Part shown: piece by piece, positions 52,427 through 61,507 of the stretch | Numbering within the stretch: the stretch's first letter is position 1 | Layout: the number at the start of each line of letters is the position of its first letter | From: Gammaproteobacteria bacterium | GTDB lineage: Bacteria > Pseudomonadota > Gammaproteobacteria > Thiohalobacterales > Thiohalobacteraceae | Direction: 5' to 3' | Assembly (NCBI GenBank): GCA_018819175.1 | Contig: JAHJQQ010000028.1 | Span: forward strand, 8,984 to 72,983 | DNA: 64,000 bases | Position numbers and translations under genes: made by a program | The notes under the pieces: model-generated | Database searches by the model: none | What the model saw: the letters and a program-made list of their open reading frames with translations, nothing else | Told to the model about the DNA's origin: nothing

Positions 52427-53029
52427 ATGAATCTGACCACTCTCCACTTTCTGGTGAATATCCTACCGCGTGGCATAAGCATTATGCTGCTGGTGCTAGC
52501 CAGTACCGCCCACGCCGCCGTGCAGGAACGTCCAGACAGCGAAGACCGCGCGCTGTTGACCCGAGCCATTACCAGCGCGAACAGTTTCGACGACCGCTTC
52601 GATGCGGAAGTCTGGCTGACCGATATGGCGAACCGGCTGAGTCGCTGGGATGAGATACCGACCAATGAACGTGTGTTCATTCTGAAAACCGTACATCAGG
52701 AGGCGACGCATGCCGGATTGACGCCTGAATTGGTGTTGTCGGTGATGCAGGTTGAAAGCAACTTCGACCGCTACGCCATCTCCTCCGCCGGCGCGCGCGG
52801 ATTGATGCAGGTGATGCCGTTCTGGTTGGACGAACTTGAACGTCCCGACGATGACCTGTTCGACATCCGCACTAACATCCGCTTTGGCTGCACCATTCTC
52901 AAGCACTATCTTGACCGCGAAAAAGGCAACCACGCCCGCGCGCTGGCGCGCTACAACGGCAGCCTCGGCCAACTCTGGTATCCGAAGAAAGTATTCGATG
53001 CCATGCGCAAACGTTGGTATTTACAATAA
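52427..53029 (+). CDS. Exported lytic transglycosylase, SLT (family 1) domain
   Basis: A 200-aa peptidoglycan-cleaving enzyme. Start at 52427 gives a hydrophobic signal (ISIMLLVLASTAHA). The SLT domain has the catalytic Glu in MQVESNFDRYAISSAGARGLMQVMPFW and closes with ARYNGSLGQLWYPKKVF. It is a small stand-alone enzyme without a LysM domain. An in-frame GTG at 52382 lies in repeat sequence. Confidence 0.88.
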   Translation: MNLTTLHFLVNILPRGISIMLLVLASTAHAAVQERPDSEDRALLTRAITSANSFDDRFDAEVWLTDMANRLSRWDEIPTNERVFILKTVHQEATHAGLTPELVLSVMQVESNFDRYAISSAGARGLMQVMPFWLDELERPDDDLFDIRTNIRFGCTILKHYLDREKGNHARALARYNGSLGQLWYPKKVFDAMRKRWYLQ

Positions 53030-53050
53030 ACATAGGGGCTAGCAGCTAGA

Positions 53051-53236
53051 CCCTAGCCCGCATTTCTCACCGCACATCTACTGCGGCCGCCGATGCGCCT
53101 GCATCTGCCGTGCGTACTCGCTTCAGCCGGCTTGGCGTAGTGTCGGTTACGCCGGCGCCGTCCACTGCGTGCGCCCTGCATCTACAGCCTCCTCGACGCC
53201 CTCGCGACGATCCGCGGTGAGAAATGCGGGCTAGGG
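53051..53236. repeat. MITE-like element with 23-bp perfect terminal inverted repeats
   Basis: Arms 53051-53073 and 53214-53236 are exact complements over 23 bases (CCCTAGCCCGCATTTCTCAC...). The 140-bp GC-rich interior has no open frame. It is not related in sequence to the GAACCTCTGATT family. It fills the gap between convergent genes. Confidence 0.85.
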
Positions 53237-53308
53237 CCGAGACCAAGATTTTTCCTTCGTGAATCTTCCGCGCCGTCGTGTTGAAGGTTTTCCTGATGAA
53301 CGCCCACC

Positions 53309-54112
53309 TCAGAGGTTTTGGTCGGCGTACTTCAGAATATCCGGCACCTGTTTCGCGATCCCCTGATCGACCAGTCCCGGAAACACACCATTAATACGCG
53401 CGAACAGTTTTTCCGGGAAGCCCAGATAAGCTTCGTTTTTATCTTTCTCAATGGCCTGCACAATACTTTCGGCCACGCACTGCGCATCATCCATGTGCAT
53501 CATGCCGCGCTCGGCCATGAGGTTGACGACGTCCGGATTCAAGGGCGTCTTGACGGCGCGCGGAGAAACATAGGTCACGCCCACGCCGGTACCATTGAGC
53601 TCACGTCTTAGCGCCTGCGAAAAACCGCGCAGCGCGAATTTGCTGGCCGAATACACCGCGAAACAAGGGAAACCAATACTCCCGAACATCGACCCGATAT
53701 TGACGATGCGGCCAGCCCGTTGCGAGATCATTCGCGGGAGCACTTCGCGCACCAACTGCATGGGCGCCTCGACATTCACGGCAAGGATGCGTTGGATCAT
53801 GCCCGGATCGGTATCTTCAAAACGCTTGAAGTCGAGAACCCCGGCCAGGTTGATCAGAATATCAATGCCACCCAGCGTCTCCTGCATACGCCGGATGATA
53901 ACTTCACGATCACCGAACTTGGTAATATCTCCGGCCAGCGGCAAACTATCGGCCTCACCCAGCTGCAGCGTCTGTGCCAGCGCGGCGACAGCAGTCATTT
54001 CGCGATCCACCAGACATAAACGCGCCCCGCGCACCGACAACAGTTTTGACAGTTCACGACCGATACCGCCGGCCGCTCCAGTTAACAGGATGCGCGTTGC
54101 ATTCAGTTTCAT
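53309..54112 (-). CDS. Short-chain dehydrogenase/reductase
   Basis: A 267-aa SDR. The NAD(P)-binding motif is LLTGAAGGIGREL, with D in LVDREMTA at the end of the second strand. NLAGVLDF is the NAG-like motif, and the catalytic Ser and YxxxK lie in NIGSMFGSIGFPCFAVYSASKFALRG. The substrate is unknown. It is the last gene of a five-gene cluster (hemolysin-like, AMP-ligase, haem-oxygenase-like, TPR, SDR). The context suggests an acyl or lipid substrate. Confidence 0.88.
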   Translation of the reverse strand: MKLNATRILLTGAAGGIGRELSKLLSVRGARLCLVDREMTAVAALAQTLQLGEADSLPLAGDITKFGDREVIIRRMQETLGGIDILINLAGVLDFKRFEDTDPGMIQRILAVNVEAPMQLVREVLPRMISQRAGRIVNIGSMFGSIGFPCFAVYSASKFALRGFSQALRRELNGTGVGVTYVSPRAVKTPLNPDVVNLMAERGMMHMDDAQCVAESIVQAIEKDKNEAYLGFPEKLFARINGVFPGLVDQGIAKQVPDILKYADQNL

Positions 54113-54141
54113 GATCTAAGTTTCCTTACCACAGGCGGTAT

Positions 54142-54792
54142 TCAGGATTTGGAATTGATCTTGAAGATCAACATTTCGATCTCATGGCGCCGGCCCGCAT
54201 CGGCATCCTGCCGATTCGGACGTGCCGGTGCCTGCAGGGCCTTTTCGAGCACAACCAAAGCCTCGGGCGCGCGCCCCTGGCGTTGCAGAAAGTCGCCATA
54301 GAAATAATTGGGATCAATGCCGTCAGGATTGATTGTCAGAGCCTTCTTCAACATGGCTTCCGCCTTCTCGTCATCACCGAAACCAATCGGCCATCCCGGC
54401 ACCTGGTAGTAAAGGCTGCCGAGACTGGTATATACCGAACCGTCCAGCGCATTGGCATCGATCGCTTCTGCCTCGAGCAGCAGATCCCGGGCGCTTTTTA
54501 CTTTAGACAATGCGCCCAGTCCGCCACTGACGCCGGCATGCGTGCTCAGCACAATGGCCCGCCATACTTTAGGCTCGGCCCGGTTGGGATAGGTCTTCTC
54601 CAGCCCAGCAGCCTGCTCCTCTAATTTTACGAAGGCCTTGTCCTGATCAGCTTCCGGCAACTGGTAATGGATGCGCGCCCATTCGTGTTGAATCTCCAGG
54701 ATGCCATTCTCCAACCCATCATCCTGAGCAACGGCAACCAGCGTGTATGCGGCAAGTACCAATGAAAAAACCACTTTGACCCATCGTGACAT
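54142..54792 (-). CDS. Exported TPR-type protein
   Basis: A 216-aa protein. ATG at 54792 is followed by a signal peptide (VVFSLVLAAYTLVAVA). The mature part is alpha-helical with TPR-like units (ALDGSVYTSLGSLYYQVPGWPIGFGDDEKAEAMLKKALTINPDG and FYGDFLQRQGRAPEALVVLEKAL), resembling TRAP-transporter T-component-type periplasmic TPR proteins. No transporter genes accompany it. It lies between the SDR and the diiron-oxidase-like gene, so it may help export or handle the cluster's product. Confidence 0.75.
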   Translation of the reverse strand: MSRWVKVVFSLVLAAYTLVAVAQDDGLENGILEIQHEWARIHYQLPEADQDKAFVKLEEQAAGLEKTYPNRAEPKVWRAIVLSTHAGVSGGLGALSKVKSARDLLLEAEAIDANALDGSVYTSLGSLYYQVPGWPIGFGDDEKAEAMLKKALTINPDGIDPNYFYGDFLQRQGRAPEALVVLEKALQAPARPNRQDADAGRRHEIEMLIFKINSKS

Positions 54793-54815
54793 AACGAATT
54801 CTCCTAACACGGATT

Positions 54816-55502
54816 TCAGGAAATGCTGCGGAACATATCGCCATACAGGCGATAGACCATCTGTGCACAATGCAACAGCGTGTCGATATCGTCCGGATCC
54901 TCGAACTGATTCACCAGCGATTGAAAAAATCGGATATGCTCCTGATCGAGCGAACCATGCGAAGTCAGGTAACGGAATGCCGTCTTGGGCAGACCAAGAC
55001 TGTTTTGAATTGCGCCGGCGGCCGAACTCGCCAAGGCCGTGCTGGTGGTCTCCAACACGAACACCATGCCGAACATGCCAATCGGATTGCGGCGCTGCAC
55101 CGTATCATAGGCATAGGCCACCATCAGTTCGGTCGCAGCAAACGGCTTCGCGTTACGCACGGCATCAGCATCGGCACCACAGGCACGAATATCGTCGAGA
55201 ATCCATTCCTCGTGACCGACTTCTTCTTCGATGTACTCGCCAATCGCCTTGCGCAGCCAATTCATGCGATCAGGCAATCGATAACCGCAACCCATCAACA
55301 GCGGCACCGTATGCCGAACATGATGATAGGCCTGACCAAGGAAACTGACATATTCGTCACGGGTGACCTGACCCTGCAGCGCACGTTGCAGAATCGGCAC
55401 GTTCAGAAATTCTCCGCGGCTCGCCTCGGTTGCGGCGATCAACCGATCATATACACTTGTCACATCAAACTCCTGCGTAAAGCTGTTCAATTTGTGTTGC
55501 AT
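54816..55502 (-). CDS. Haem-oxygenase-like (HDO/UndA-type) iron-containing redox enzyme
   Basis: A 228-aa helical protein of the iron-containing redox enzyme family (haem-oxygenase/TenA fold). Candidate diiron ligands are visible in the expected order: EEEVGHEEW, the Glu in FVLETTS, and H-x3-D-x2-H in HGSLDQEH. UndA of this fold decarboxylates fatty acids to terminal alkenes, while other members cleave or oxidise amino-acid or acyl substrates. Its 5' end overlaps the AMP-ligase gene by 38 bases. Pairing with an acyl-activating enzyme suggests an acyl-type substrate. The exact reaction is not predictable. Confidence 0.82.
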   Translation of the reverse strand: MQHKLNSFTQEFDVTSVYDRLIAATEASRGEFLNVPILQRALQGQVTRDEYVSFLGQAYHHVRHTVPLLMGCGYRLPDRMNWLRKAIGEYIEEEVGHEEWILDDIRACGADADAVRNAKPFAATELMVAYAYDTVQRRNPIGMFGMVFVLETTSTALASSAAGAIQNSLGLPKTAFRYLTSHGSLDQEHIRFFQSLVNQFEDPDDIDTLLHCAQMVYRLYGDMFRSIS

Positions 55503-56952
55503 AACGGCCTTCTATTGCATTGCGGTTTACGGCGCCTGTCGCGTTGGCCAAGCCATTGCGCGGCGAGAAAGGTTCATCGACCACCGTCCAGGCCAGCACC
55601 CGCGCGTAATCAGGCAGACGCTGGTTGGTCAGATCTATGATCTGTGCCAGTTGGTCCTGGGTAATGCGCGGGTGCGGTACGATCACACCGACGCTGAACG
55701 GGCGACCCGCGCCAAACACCGCCGCCTGCAGGATCGCACCGCTGCCTGTGAGTTCGCTTTCCACCCACTCGGGCGCGACATTACGACCATAGGCAGTCGC
55801 GAAAGCGGTTTTCTTACGGCCAGTGACAAACAGATAACCATCGGCGTCCAGATAACCAAGATCGCCGGTCGGCCAGAAATTCCGCGGCTGCGATTGCGCG
55901 CCGAGATAACCCGAAAACAGATTGCCCGCAATCTGGATTTCACCGTCATCGGCGATACGCACCTGCGTATGCGGCAGCGGACGCCCGACACTGCCGATAC
56001 GCGCATCGCCCGGCCGATTGAGGCTGACAACCGATGCCATTTCTGACAGGCCATAGCCCTCATACACAGGCAAACCCAATTCACGGGCACGCTCGATCAA
56101 GGCGGGTGATGTGGGTGCGCCACCAACCGCCATGAAGCGCAGCGACGCGGGCAACGCAATACCTGCCTGTGCGGCTTCCACCAGCAGTTTGAGTAATTGC
56201 GGCACTAAAATAATGGTCGTCGGTGCGTACTGTTGCAGAGCGGCGAGCAGCTTTTCAGCCTGCACGCCGCTGGAGCCCTGCATGCCACAGCTTGCCAGAT
56301 CCGGCACACAGGCCATGCCGCCATTCGTCAGTGGCGCGTACAGGCCACCGATGTTTTCCAACAAGGTGCTCAACGGCAACAACGACAACGCGCGGTCATG
56401 CTGGCTCGCATCCAGCGCGGTGCTCAGACTCAGCACAATCCGCTCGATGGCCTCGCCCGTCAGGCAAACGCCTTTCGGTTGCCCCGTGGTTCCCGAGGTG
56501 TAGGTCAGCTTGGCTGTCTGCGCCGGAAGTGACGCGGCGGGTACAGCGGACAATGCGAACGCCGTCAACACGCAACCGGATATCTCACGTGAACTGGTCG
56601 TTGGATTATTCAGAAACGGAAGAATCCGTTCGGGCTGATCGGTCAGTATCAGATCCGGCGCGGCATCATTAAGCAGATGCGCTATCTGCGCCTGCGAAAA
56701 AAAGGTCGGTATGGGAATGCCTGTCGCACCCCGCAGCTGCACGGCAAGATCGATCAGCGCCCAGGCGCAACCATTCGGCAGCAGATAAGCGATACGCTGT
56801 CCCTCAAGTTGCGCGGACAACAGCTGCACCTGCTGCCAGAGCCCCGCGTAAGTGAGCGTGATATTGCCATCGGTCAGCGCCGCAGCTGTCGGAGATTGTT
56901 CCGCATGCCGGCGAATGCGCGCGAGAATCTGTTTCAACGACCGGCCCCGCAA
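55465..56952 (-). CDS. AMP-dependent acyl-CoA synthetase/ligase
   Basis: A 495-aa ANL-superfamily adenylate-forming enzyme. P-loop motif LTYTSGTTGQPKGVCLT, A4-A5 motifs AVGGAPTSPALIERARELGLPVYEGYGLSEMASV, ATP-binding Asp in TGDLGYLDADGYLFVTGRKK (usual family hinge), and a C-terminal lid ending near YAGV. The catalytic Lys normally in the last ~30 residues (PRNGLANATGAVNRN) is not obvious: the usual TxxGKxxR reads NATGAVNR. Activity may be altered or limited to adenylation. It overlaps both neighbours. Confidence 0.85.
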   Translation of the reverse strand: MRGRSLKQILARIRRHAEQSPTAAALTDGNITLTYAGLWQQVQLLSAQLEGQRIAYLLPNGCAWALIDLAVQLRGATGIPIPTFFSQAQIAHLLNDAAPDLILTDQPERILPFLNNPTTSSREISGCVLTAFALSAVPAASLPAQTAKLTYTSGTTGQPKGVCLTGEAIERIVLSLSTALDASQHDRALSLLPLSTLLENIGGLYAPLTNGGMACVPDLASCGMQGSSGVQAEKLLAALQQYAPTTIILVPQLLKLLVEAAQAGIALPASLRFMAVGGAPTSPALIERARELGLPVYEGYGLSEMASVVSLNRPGDARIGSVGRPLPHTQVRIADDGEIQIAGNLFSGYLGAQSQPRNFWPTGDLGYLDADGYLFVTGRKKTAFATAYGRNVAPEWVESELTGSGAILQAAVFGAGRPFSVGVIVPHPRITQDQLAQIIDLTNQRLPDYARVLAWTVVDEPFSPRNGLANATGAVNRNAIEGRYATQIEQLYAGV

Positions 56953-57671
56953 TTCGCCAGTGATTTCCGCATGGGCAGCGCCGCTTGCTGCTGCGCCTGT
57001 TCCAGCAAGACCTGCAGCATAGGCTGGCGCACCGGCGCGCTGCTGACGAGTTTGCGGTATCCCGCTTCGATATCACCGACGCAGACGGACGGTTTGGCCG
57101 CGTAATAACTGCCCCAACGCTGACCATCTTCCGCCAACCGCGCGGGATCGGCGGATGCCAAGACAACCGGCTTGAGTCCAAGACGCCGGAAGGCGTTGAT
57201 CAGCGGATTCACTGCCGTGAACATCACCCAGCGATAGCCGCGGCTATACAGAAAAACCGTCACCGCCGCGATCACCCAGCGTGCCTGACCGGGACTGGTC
57301 ATGGCCAGATTACCGACTTCGACAATCTGGTTGCGATCAACGGGTACATTCCAGAAATTGCTGATCAGCTGTTCCAGCGGTTGGTCCAGATACTGCTCGG
57401 AGAACAGCCGGTTTCCACCTGCCGCGCGGAACCCCGCCACGCCCACCAATGCATCGCGCACACTGAAGGACAACAGTGTCGGATAGAACGAAGTGATATC
57501 CGCGCCGTAACTGCGTTGAAAGACCTGCTGCACAAACCGCTCACTGGTCTGGCGACCCGCGTCTCCCGCTTCCAACACGCATAACGAAATAGGATCCTGC
57601 AGCTCGGTCAGCAGGGGCTCGACGCCCTCTACGACACAGGGACCGCTGGCTGAAAATCGACTGGATTGCAT
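56934..57671 (-). CDS. Thermostable-hemolysin family protein (GNAT-like fold)
   Basis: A 245-aa protein of the family named after the Vibrio thermostable (delta) hemolysin. The family motifs are ERFVQQVFQRSYGADITSFYPTLLSF, GVAGFRAAGGNRLFSEQYLDQPLEQLI, VEVGNLAMTSPGQARWVI and FLYSRGYRWVMFTAVNPL. No signal peptide. The central region resembles a GNAT/autoinducer-synthase-like acyltransferase fold, so an acyltransferase role is more likely than membrane lysis. First gene of the cluster, overlapping the AMP-ligase by 19 bases. Confidence 0.85.
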   Translation of the reverse strand: MQSSRFSASGPCVVEGVEPLLTELQDPISLCVLEAGDAGRQTSERFVQQVFQRSYGADITSFYPTLLSFSVRDALVGVAGFRAAGGNRLFSEQYLDQPLEQLISNFWNVPVDRNQIVEVGNLAMTSPGQARWVIAAVTVFLYSRGYRWVMFTAVNPLINAFRRLGLKPVVLASADPARLAEDGQRWGSYYAAKPSVCVGDIEAGYRKLVSSAPVRQPMLQVLLEQAQQQAALPMRKSLANCGAGR

Positions 57672-57865
57672 GGCATCACTCGCATATGGCCTGGCCTAGG
57701 TAAACTAATTGCCAGATCCGTGCCATGATGATAACTACATGATGTTAATATATTTATTCGAATTTTCGTCGCGCAGATTTGCACGCAGAATATTGCAGCG
57801 CGCAAAAGTTGCAGACATCCCTTGCACGGGTGAGAACCAGGTCACAGAGGCAATGAAGAAGCAAC

Positions 57866-58387
57866 TCAGGGCCGCGAAGCGGGCGTCTCGTCCGCCGCGC
57901 GCGGGCATTGCGCCGACCAGTCCAGCACGACTCCCGGAGGAACCGGCAGACTCAGAATCCGCCGGACACTGGCATCCAGAAAACACGGCGCGACATAGCC
58001 TATGGCACCCGGCGTCTTGGCCACAAAGCGCAACACCGCATCCTGCGAGCCCAGCACATAGGGCGGCGTGACACCGTGGAAATAGCGTTGATTCCAGTAA
58101 TCCTGAAGCGCGTCGCTGCTCATCCCGAACAAACTATCGGACAGGGGGCTGCGCAAAGGGTGTTCGGCCGGCAGATTCACGGGAATGAACTTGCGACCGG
58201 TATCGTCCAGGAAGATCTTCTTCAGGTAAATGTCCCGCAACAATCTGGCATCCATGCGCGGTGGCGGAGTTGCACTTGAGACAATCACGGCAATCTCCTC
58301 GGCGACAACGCACGCACCAACCGCCGACAAACATAAGCCGCAAATGCCCGCCAATGCAGCTCGCAATGTTCGCGTCCGCATCATCAT
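57866..58387 (-). CDS. PstS-like periplasmic phosphate-binding-domain protein (short)
   Basis: A 173-aa exported protein with a signal peptide (RAALAGICGLCLSAVGACVVA). The mature part is one lobe of the PstS-like/PBP-like_2 domain: RMDARLLRDIYLKKIFLDDTGRKFIPVNLP, then ALQDYWNQRYFHGVTPPYVLGSQDAVLRFVAKTPGAIGYV. It is half the length of PstS. Such short forms often accompany porins and two-component systems and may be sensory. It starts 3 bases after the porin gene ends. Confidence 0.78.
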   Translation of the reverse strand: MMMRTRTLRAALAGICGLCLSAVGACVVAEEIAVIVSSATPPPRMDARLLRDIYLKKIFLDDTGRKFIPVNLPAEHPLRSPLSDSLFGMSSDALQDYWNQRYFHGVTPPYVLGSQDAVLRFVAKTPGAIGYVAPCFLDASVRRILSLPVPPGVVLDWSAQCPRAADETPASRP

Positions 58388-58390
58388 GCC

Positions 58391-59482
58391 TCAGAACAAC
58401 ACCGCGACCGAACCCAGCCAGCCGCTCGGCGCGATCCGTTCATTGTATTTACCGTCACGGTATTCGAGTTTGAAAGACAGTGGTGGACGCGGGCGATAGG
58501 TCAGCCCCAGCACCTGCACCGTGGTCGTTGAGGTTTCGATCGCCGCGTCATAGCGTTCATAACGGCCAATGGCGTTGAAATGGCCGGGAAGCGGCACGAC
58601 CGCCTGCAGGAAACCGCCCTTCTCATCGGACTCGGTATCGCCGCTGCTGCCCCGGTAGATCGCCTCGCCACTCAGCTCAAGCATTGAGGTTCGCCAGAAC
58701 AGATCGGCGCCGACCAGATGTTTATCCTCGCGCAGATCGTGCATCCGATACTGCAGCAGGGACAAACCAAGATCAAAGCGGCCATCGAACAGGTGATACA
58801 CCAAGCGTCCGCCCACCGCGCGGTCAAAGGCACCATTCACCGTCAGGGTCGGATTGAAATGCTCATAGGCAGTCTCTTCCTGCTGCCCGGTATCGAGTTC
58901 CTTGGTGCTGTCGAGGAACAGGCTGTAGTCCAGGCTGTTGCGGCCCAGCGGCAAGGCTCCATAAAACATCGCACCGGTAGCCTGGCGGGCAAAACCAACC
59001 GCCGTGGTCAGCGGTCGCGACACCGTCCACACCAGCGGATCGGCATGAATCAGATTCCAACGGCCCACCGGGGTGAGAAACTTGCCGAGCCGCAGCGACA
59101 GACCCTGACTGGCGCGATAATCGGCATACAGGCGCTCCAGCTCGAACTCGGCATCCGAGGTATCGACGCGGTCACTGGAGACCGTGATGGCATCGCCGAT
59201 CTCCAACTCGGAAAAAACCGACCAACGCGCACCAAAACCCTTGCTGATGAACAGACTCAGGTCTTTTACACTGAGAGAATTGGGCAACTGCTCAACGTCC
59301 CAGTAGCGCACACTGAGATAACCGCCCAGGTTCAGATCCTGTTCCGGATACTGCAACCCCTGTCCCAGCTCATAGGGCGCATGCGCCCAATCCCCGGAAG
59401 CGCTGCCAGATCCGGCAGCCGCCGGCGGGCATAACGCCAGGGCAACACAGCATCCACTCAATAAACGACCAATCCGTGACAT
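58391..59482 (-). CDS. Outer-membrane porin-like beta-barrel protein
   Basis: A 363-aa exported protein with signal peptide LLSGCCVALALCPPAAA, then alternating amphipathic strands with aromatic girdles (GGYLSVRYWD, WSVFSELEIGDAI, LGKFLTPVGRWNLIHADPLVW, FDLGLSLLQYRMHD) and C-terminal strand WLGSVAVLF. The GKFLTPVGRWN motif is common in porins of the OprP/DcaP-like and related families. It is divergent from the sensor kinase gene across a 243-bp gap and is probably regulated by that pair. I see no clear sigma-54 site in the gap. Confidence 0.78.
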   Translation of the reverse strand: MSRIGRLLSGCCVALALCPPAAAGSGSASGDWAHAPYELGQGLQYPEQDLNLGGYLSVRYWDVEQLPNSLSVKDLSLFISKGFGARWSVFSELEIGDAITVSSDRVDTSDAEFELERLYADYRASQGLSLRLGKFLTPVGRWNLIHADPLVWTVSRPLTTAVGFARQATGAMFYGALPLGRNSLDYSLFLDSTKELDTGQQEETAYEHFNPTLTVNGAFDRAVGGRLVYHLFDGRFDLGLSLLQYRMHDLREDKHLVGADLFWRTSMLELSGEAIYRGSSGDTESDEKGGFLQAVVPLPGHFNAIGRYERYDAAIETSTTTVQVLGLTYRPRPPLSFKLEYRDGKYNERIAPSGWLGSVAVLF

Positions 59483-59725
59483 AACGCGTTCCGACCTTCA
59501 GAATCTGATATCAACGCAGACAGACAGGAATCCTTGGAGCTTGATACTTTCGGACTCCAGCCCGCAAAATCCGCGCACCGGCACCCTGCACAGGCGCCAC
59601 GACTTTACCGGCGAACACACAACGATACCAGCCCAGGAAATGCATCCATCAGCATTCACTCACCACCAAACATACCGCATCGGCAACGAATCCGTGGCTG
59701 AATCATCCTCACATAGGTTACTGCG

Positions 59726-61507
59726 GTGACAATTCGGAATGCGTTACTGCGGGCCTTCCTGGGACTGTCCCTGGGCGCGATTGTACTGATGGCGGCACTC
59801 GCCTTCTTCGAGTTCCGTCGCACGCTCGAAACCGAAATCGCCGACAACCTGCGCTTCAGCGCCAGCACGGTTTTGCAGCGCATCGACACCTTCCTGTTCT
59901 CGCAGCTGGAAAACCTGCGCGTATGGCGCAGTCTGGAAATCATGCAGGACATTCGCGTAAACGATGTGGATAAACGCCTGGCGAACTTTTTGTCCGATCT
60001 GCGTATCGGCCAGGGCAGCCTGTTTGAATCGCTGTTCTGCACCGATAGCCAGGGTCGCATTATCGCTGCGAGCGATGCCGGGATCACCGGCAGTATCACA
60101 CCTGCTGTCGACCAGTGGCACCGCGTGTCCGGTCCTGGAAAAGTAGACGTACTGATCGAGCCCGTTCATCAGCACCAGGACAATGCCGTGCTGTTGCGCA
60201 CCACGATTCCCGATGCCTTCGGCGACGGGAATCTCGGCTATCTGTATGCACAGCTCAACTGGAACGAAGCCCTTGGACTGCTCGATCATGCCGTACAGGA
60301 TGGAACCCGCAGCGCGCTGCTGCTGGACTCGGACGGACGCATACTGGGCGCATCACAGGATATTCGGGACCGACTCGATACCCGCACATTGCAACTCACG
60401 GACTGGCCCAGCGCCGATACAGAGTCACTCTCCTACACCCATGCCGGTGACGCGCTCGGCCTGGCAACGGTGCTGGTCGGTTCGGCCGCCTCCAGCGGTT
60501 ATCAGCACTTCACCGGGCTGGGCTGGCATGCCCTGATACTCGAACCAACGCAAGCGGCCTTTCAGCCGATCTGGCGTCTGCTGTGGACACTGCTCGCATT
60601 GCTGCTGGTGATGCTGAGTGTCGCGGCCTGGATCTCCTGGCGACTGACCCAACGTATCGCCGCGCCCATCGTCGCGCTGACCCACTTCACGCGCAACGTC
60701 CGGGCCGGTCAGCGCAGTCGTCCCAGCACACCCGGCACCACGATTGCCGAGGTCAGCGAACTCGATCAAGCCTTTGTCGACATGATTGATGCCTTGGAAA
60801 AGTCACGCGAACAGATCGTCCGCGCCGGCAAGCTTGCGGTCGTCGGCGAGATGGCCGCGATCATGGCGCACGAGGTACGCACCCCATTGGGTATCTTGCG
60901 GACATCAGCAGAGCTGTTGGAACAGCAACCCGGACTCGGCGAGCGCGAACGTGAACTGACGGGATTCATCACCAGCGAAACCGAGCGCCTGAACCGTCTG
61001 GTTACGTTACTGTTGGAATGCGCGCGCCCGCGGCCACCGCATTTCGCGGCCCACGATCTGCACGACATCATCAACAACGTAACCAGCCTTCTGAAATCAA
61101 AAGCGGATAACAAAGGCATTAACTTGCACACCGAGCTGAATGCCGAGCATTCGGTACGTTCGTGCGATCGCGAACAGCTGACACAGGTTTTCCTGAACCT
61201 GATTATCAACGCGCTGGATTTCGTGCCCACTGGCGGCCAAATCGTGGTAAAAACCCAGGACGAGGCCGGCGAACTCCTGGTCAGCGTGATGGACGACGGG
61301 CCGGGCATCGCCGCGGAGTCCCGCCCGCGCATCTTTGATCCCTTCTTCAGCCGTCGCGAGGGAGGCATCGGGCTGGGCCTGACTATCGTGCAGCAGATTG
61401 TGCAGGTGCATCAGGCACAGATCAGCGTGACCGAAAGCCCCTGGAAAGGCGCACGCTTCGATATTCGTTTCACTCTGAGAGAATTGACCGACAGCGATGG
61501 ATCCTAA
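59726..61507 (+). CDS. Sensor histidine kinase (NtrB/DctB-like)
   Basis: A 593-aa inner-membrane kinase, GTG start. TM1 about 8-28; periplasmic dCache-like sensor about 30-285; TM2 about 288-310; HAMP; dimerisation/phospho-acceptor motif GEMAAIMAHEVRTPLG with His near residue 382; ATPase domain with N-box FLNLIINALDF, G1 DDGPGIA and G2 GGIGLGLTIVQQI. It overlaps the regulator gene by 11 bases. The signal is unknown; the adjacent binding protein and porin suggest a small anion or nutrient. Confidence 0.93.
   Translation: MTIRNALLRAFLGLSLGAIVLMAALAFFEFRRTLETEIADNLRFSASTVLQRIDTFLFSQLENLRVWRSLEIMQDIRVNDVDKRLANFLSDLRIGQGSLFESLFCTDSQGRIIAASDAGITGSITPAVDQWHRVSGPGKVDVLIEPVHQHQDNAVLLRTTIPDAFGDGNLGYLYAQLNWNEALGLLDHAVQDGTRSALLLDSDGRILGASQDIRDRLDTRTLQLTDWPSADTESLSYTHAGDALGLATVLVGSAASSGYQHFTGLGWHALILEPTQAAFQPIWRLLWTLLALLLVMLSVAAWISWRLTQRIAAPIVALTHFTRNVRAGQRSRPSTPGTTIAEVSELDQAFVDMIDALEKSREQIVRAGKLAVVGEMAAIMAHEVRTPLGILRTSAELLEQQPGLGERERELTGFITSETERLNRLVTLLLECARPRPPHFAAHDLHDIINNVTSLLKSKADNKGINLHTELNAEHSVRSCDREQLTQVFLNLIINALDFVPTGGQIVVKTQDEAGELLVSVMDDGPGIAAESRPRIFDPFFSRREGGIGLGLTIVQQIVQVHQAQISVTESPWKGARFDIRFTLRELTDSDGS

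Noticed and set aside
56934..57671. Secreted toxin (hemolysin)
   Set aside because: The protein belongs to a family named for a hemolysin, but it has no signal peptide, resembles GNAT-like acyltransferases and sits in a metabolic-looking cluster.
59483..59725. Sigma-54 promoter for the porin operon opposite the NtrC-type regulator
   Set aside because: No site with GG and GC ten bases apart and a fair consensus match was found on the minus strand.
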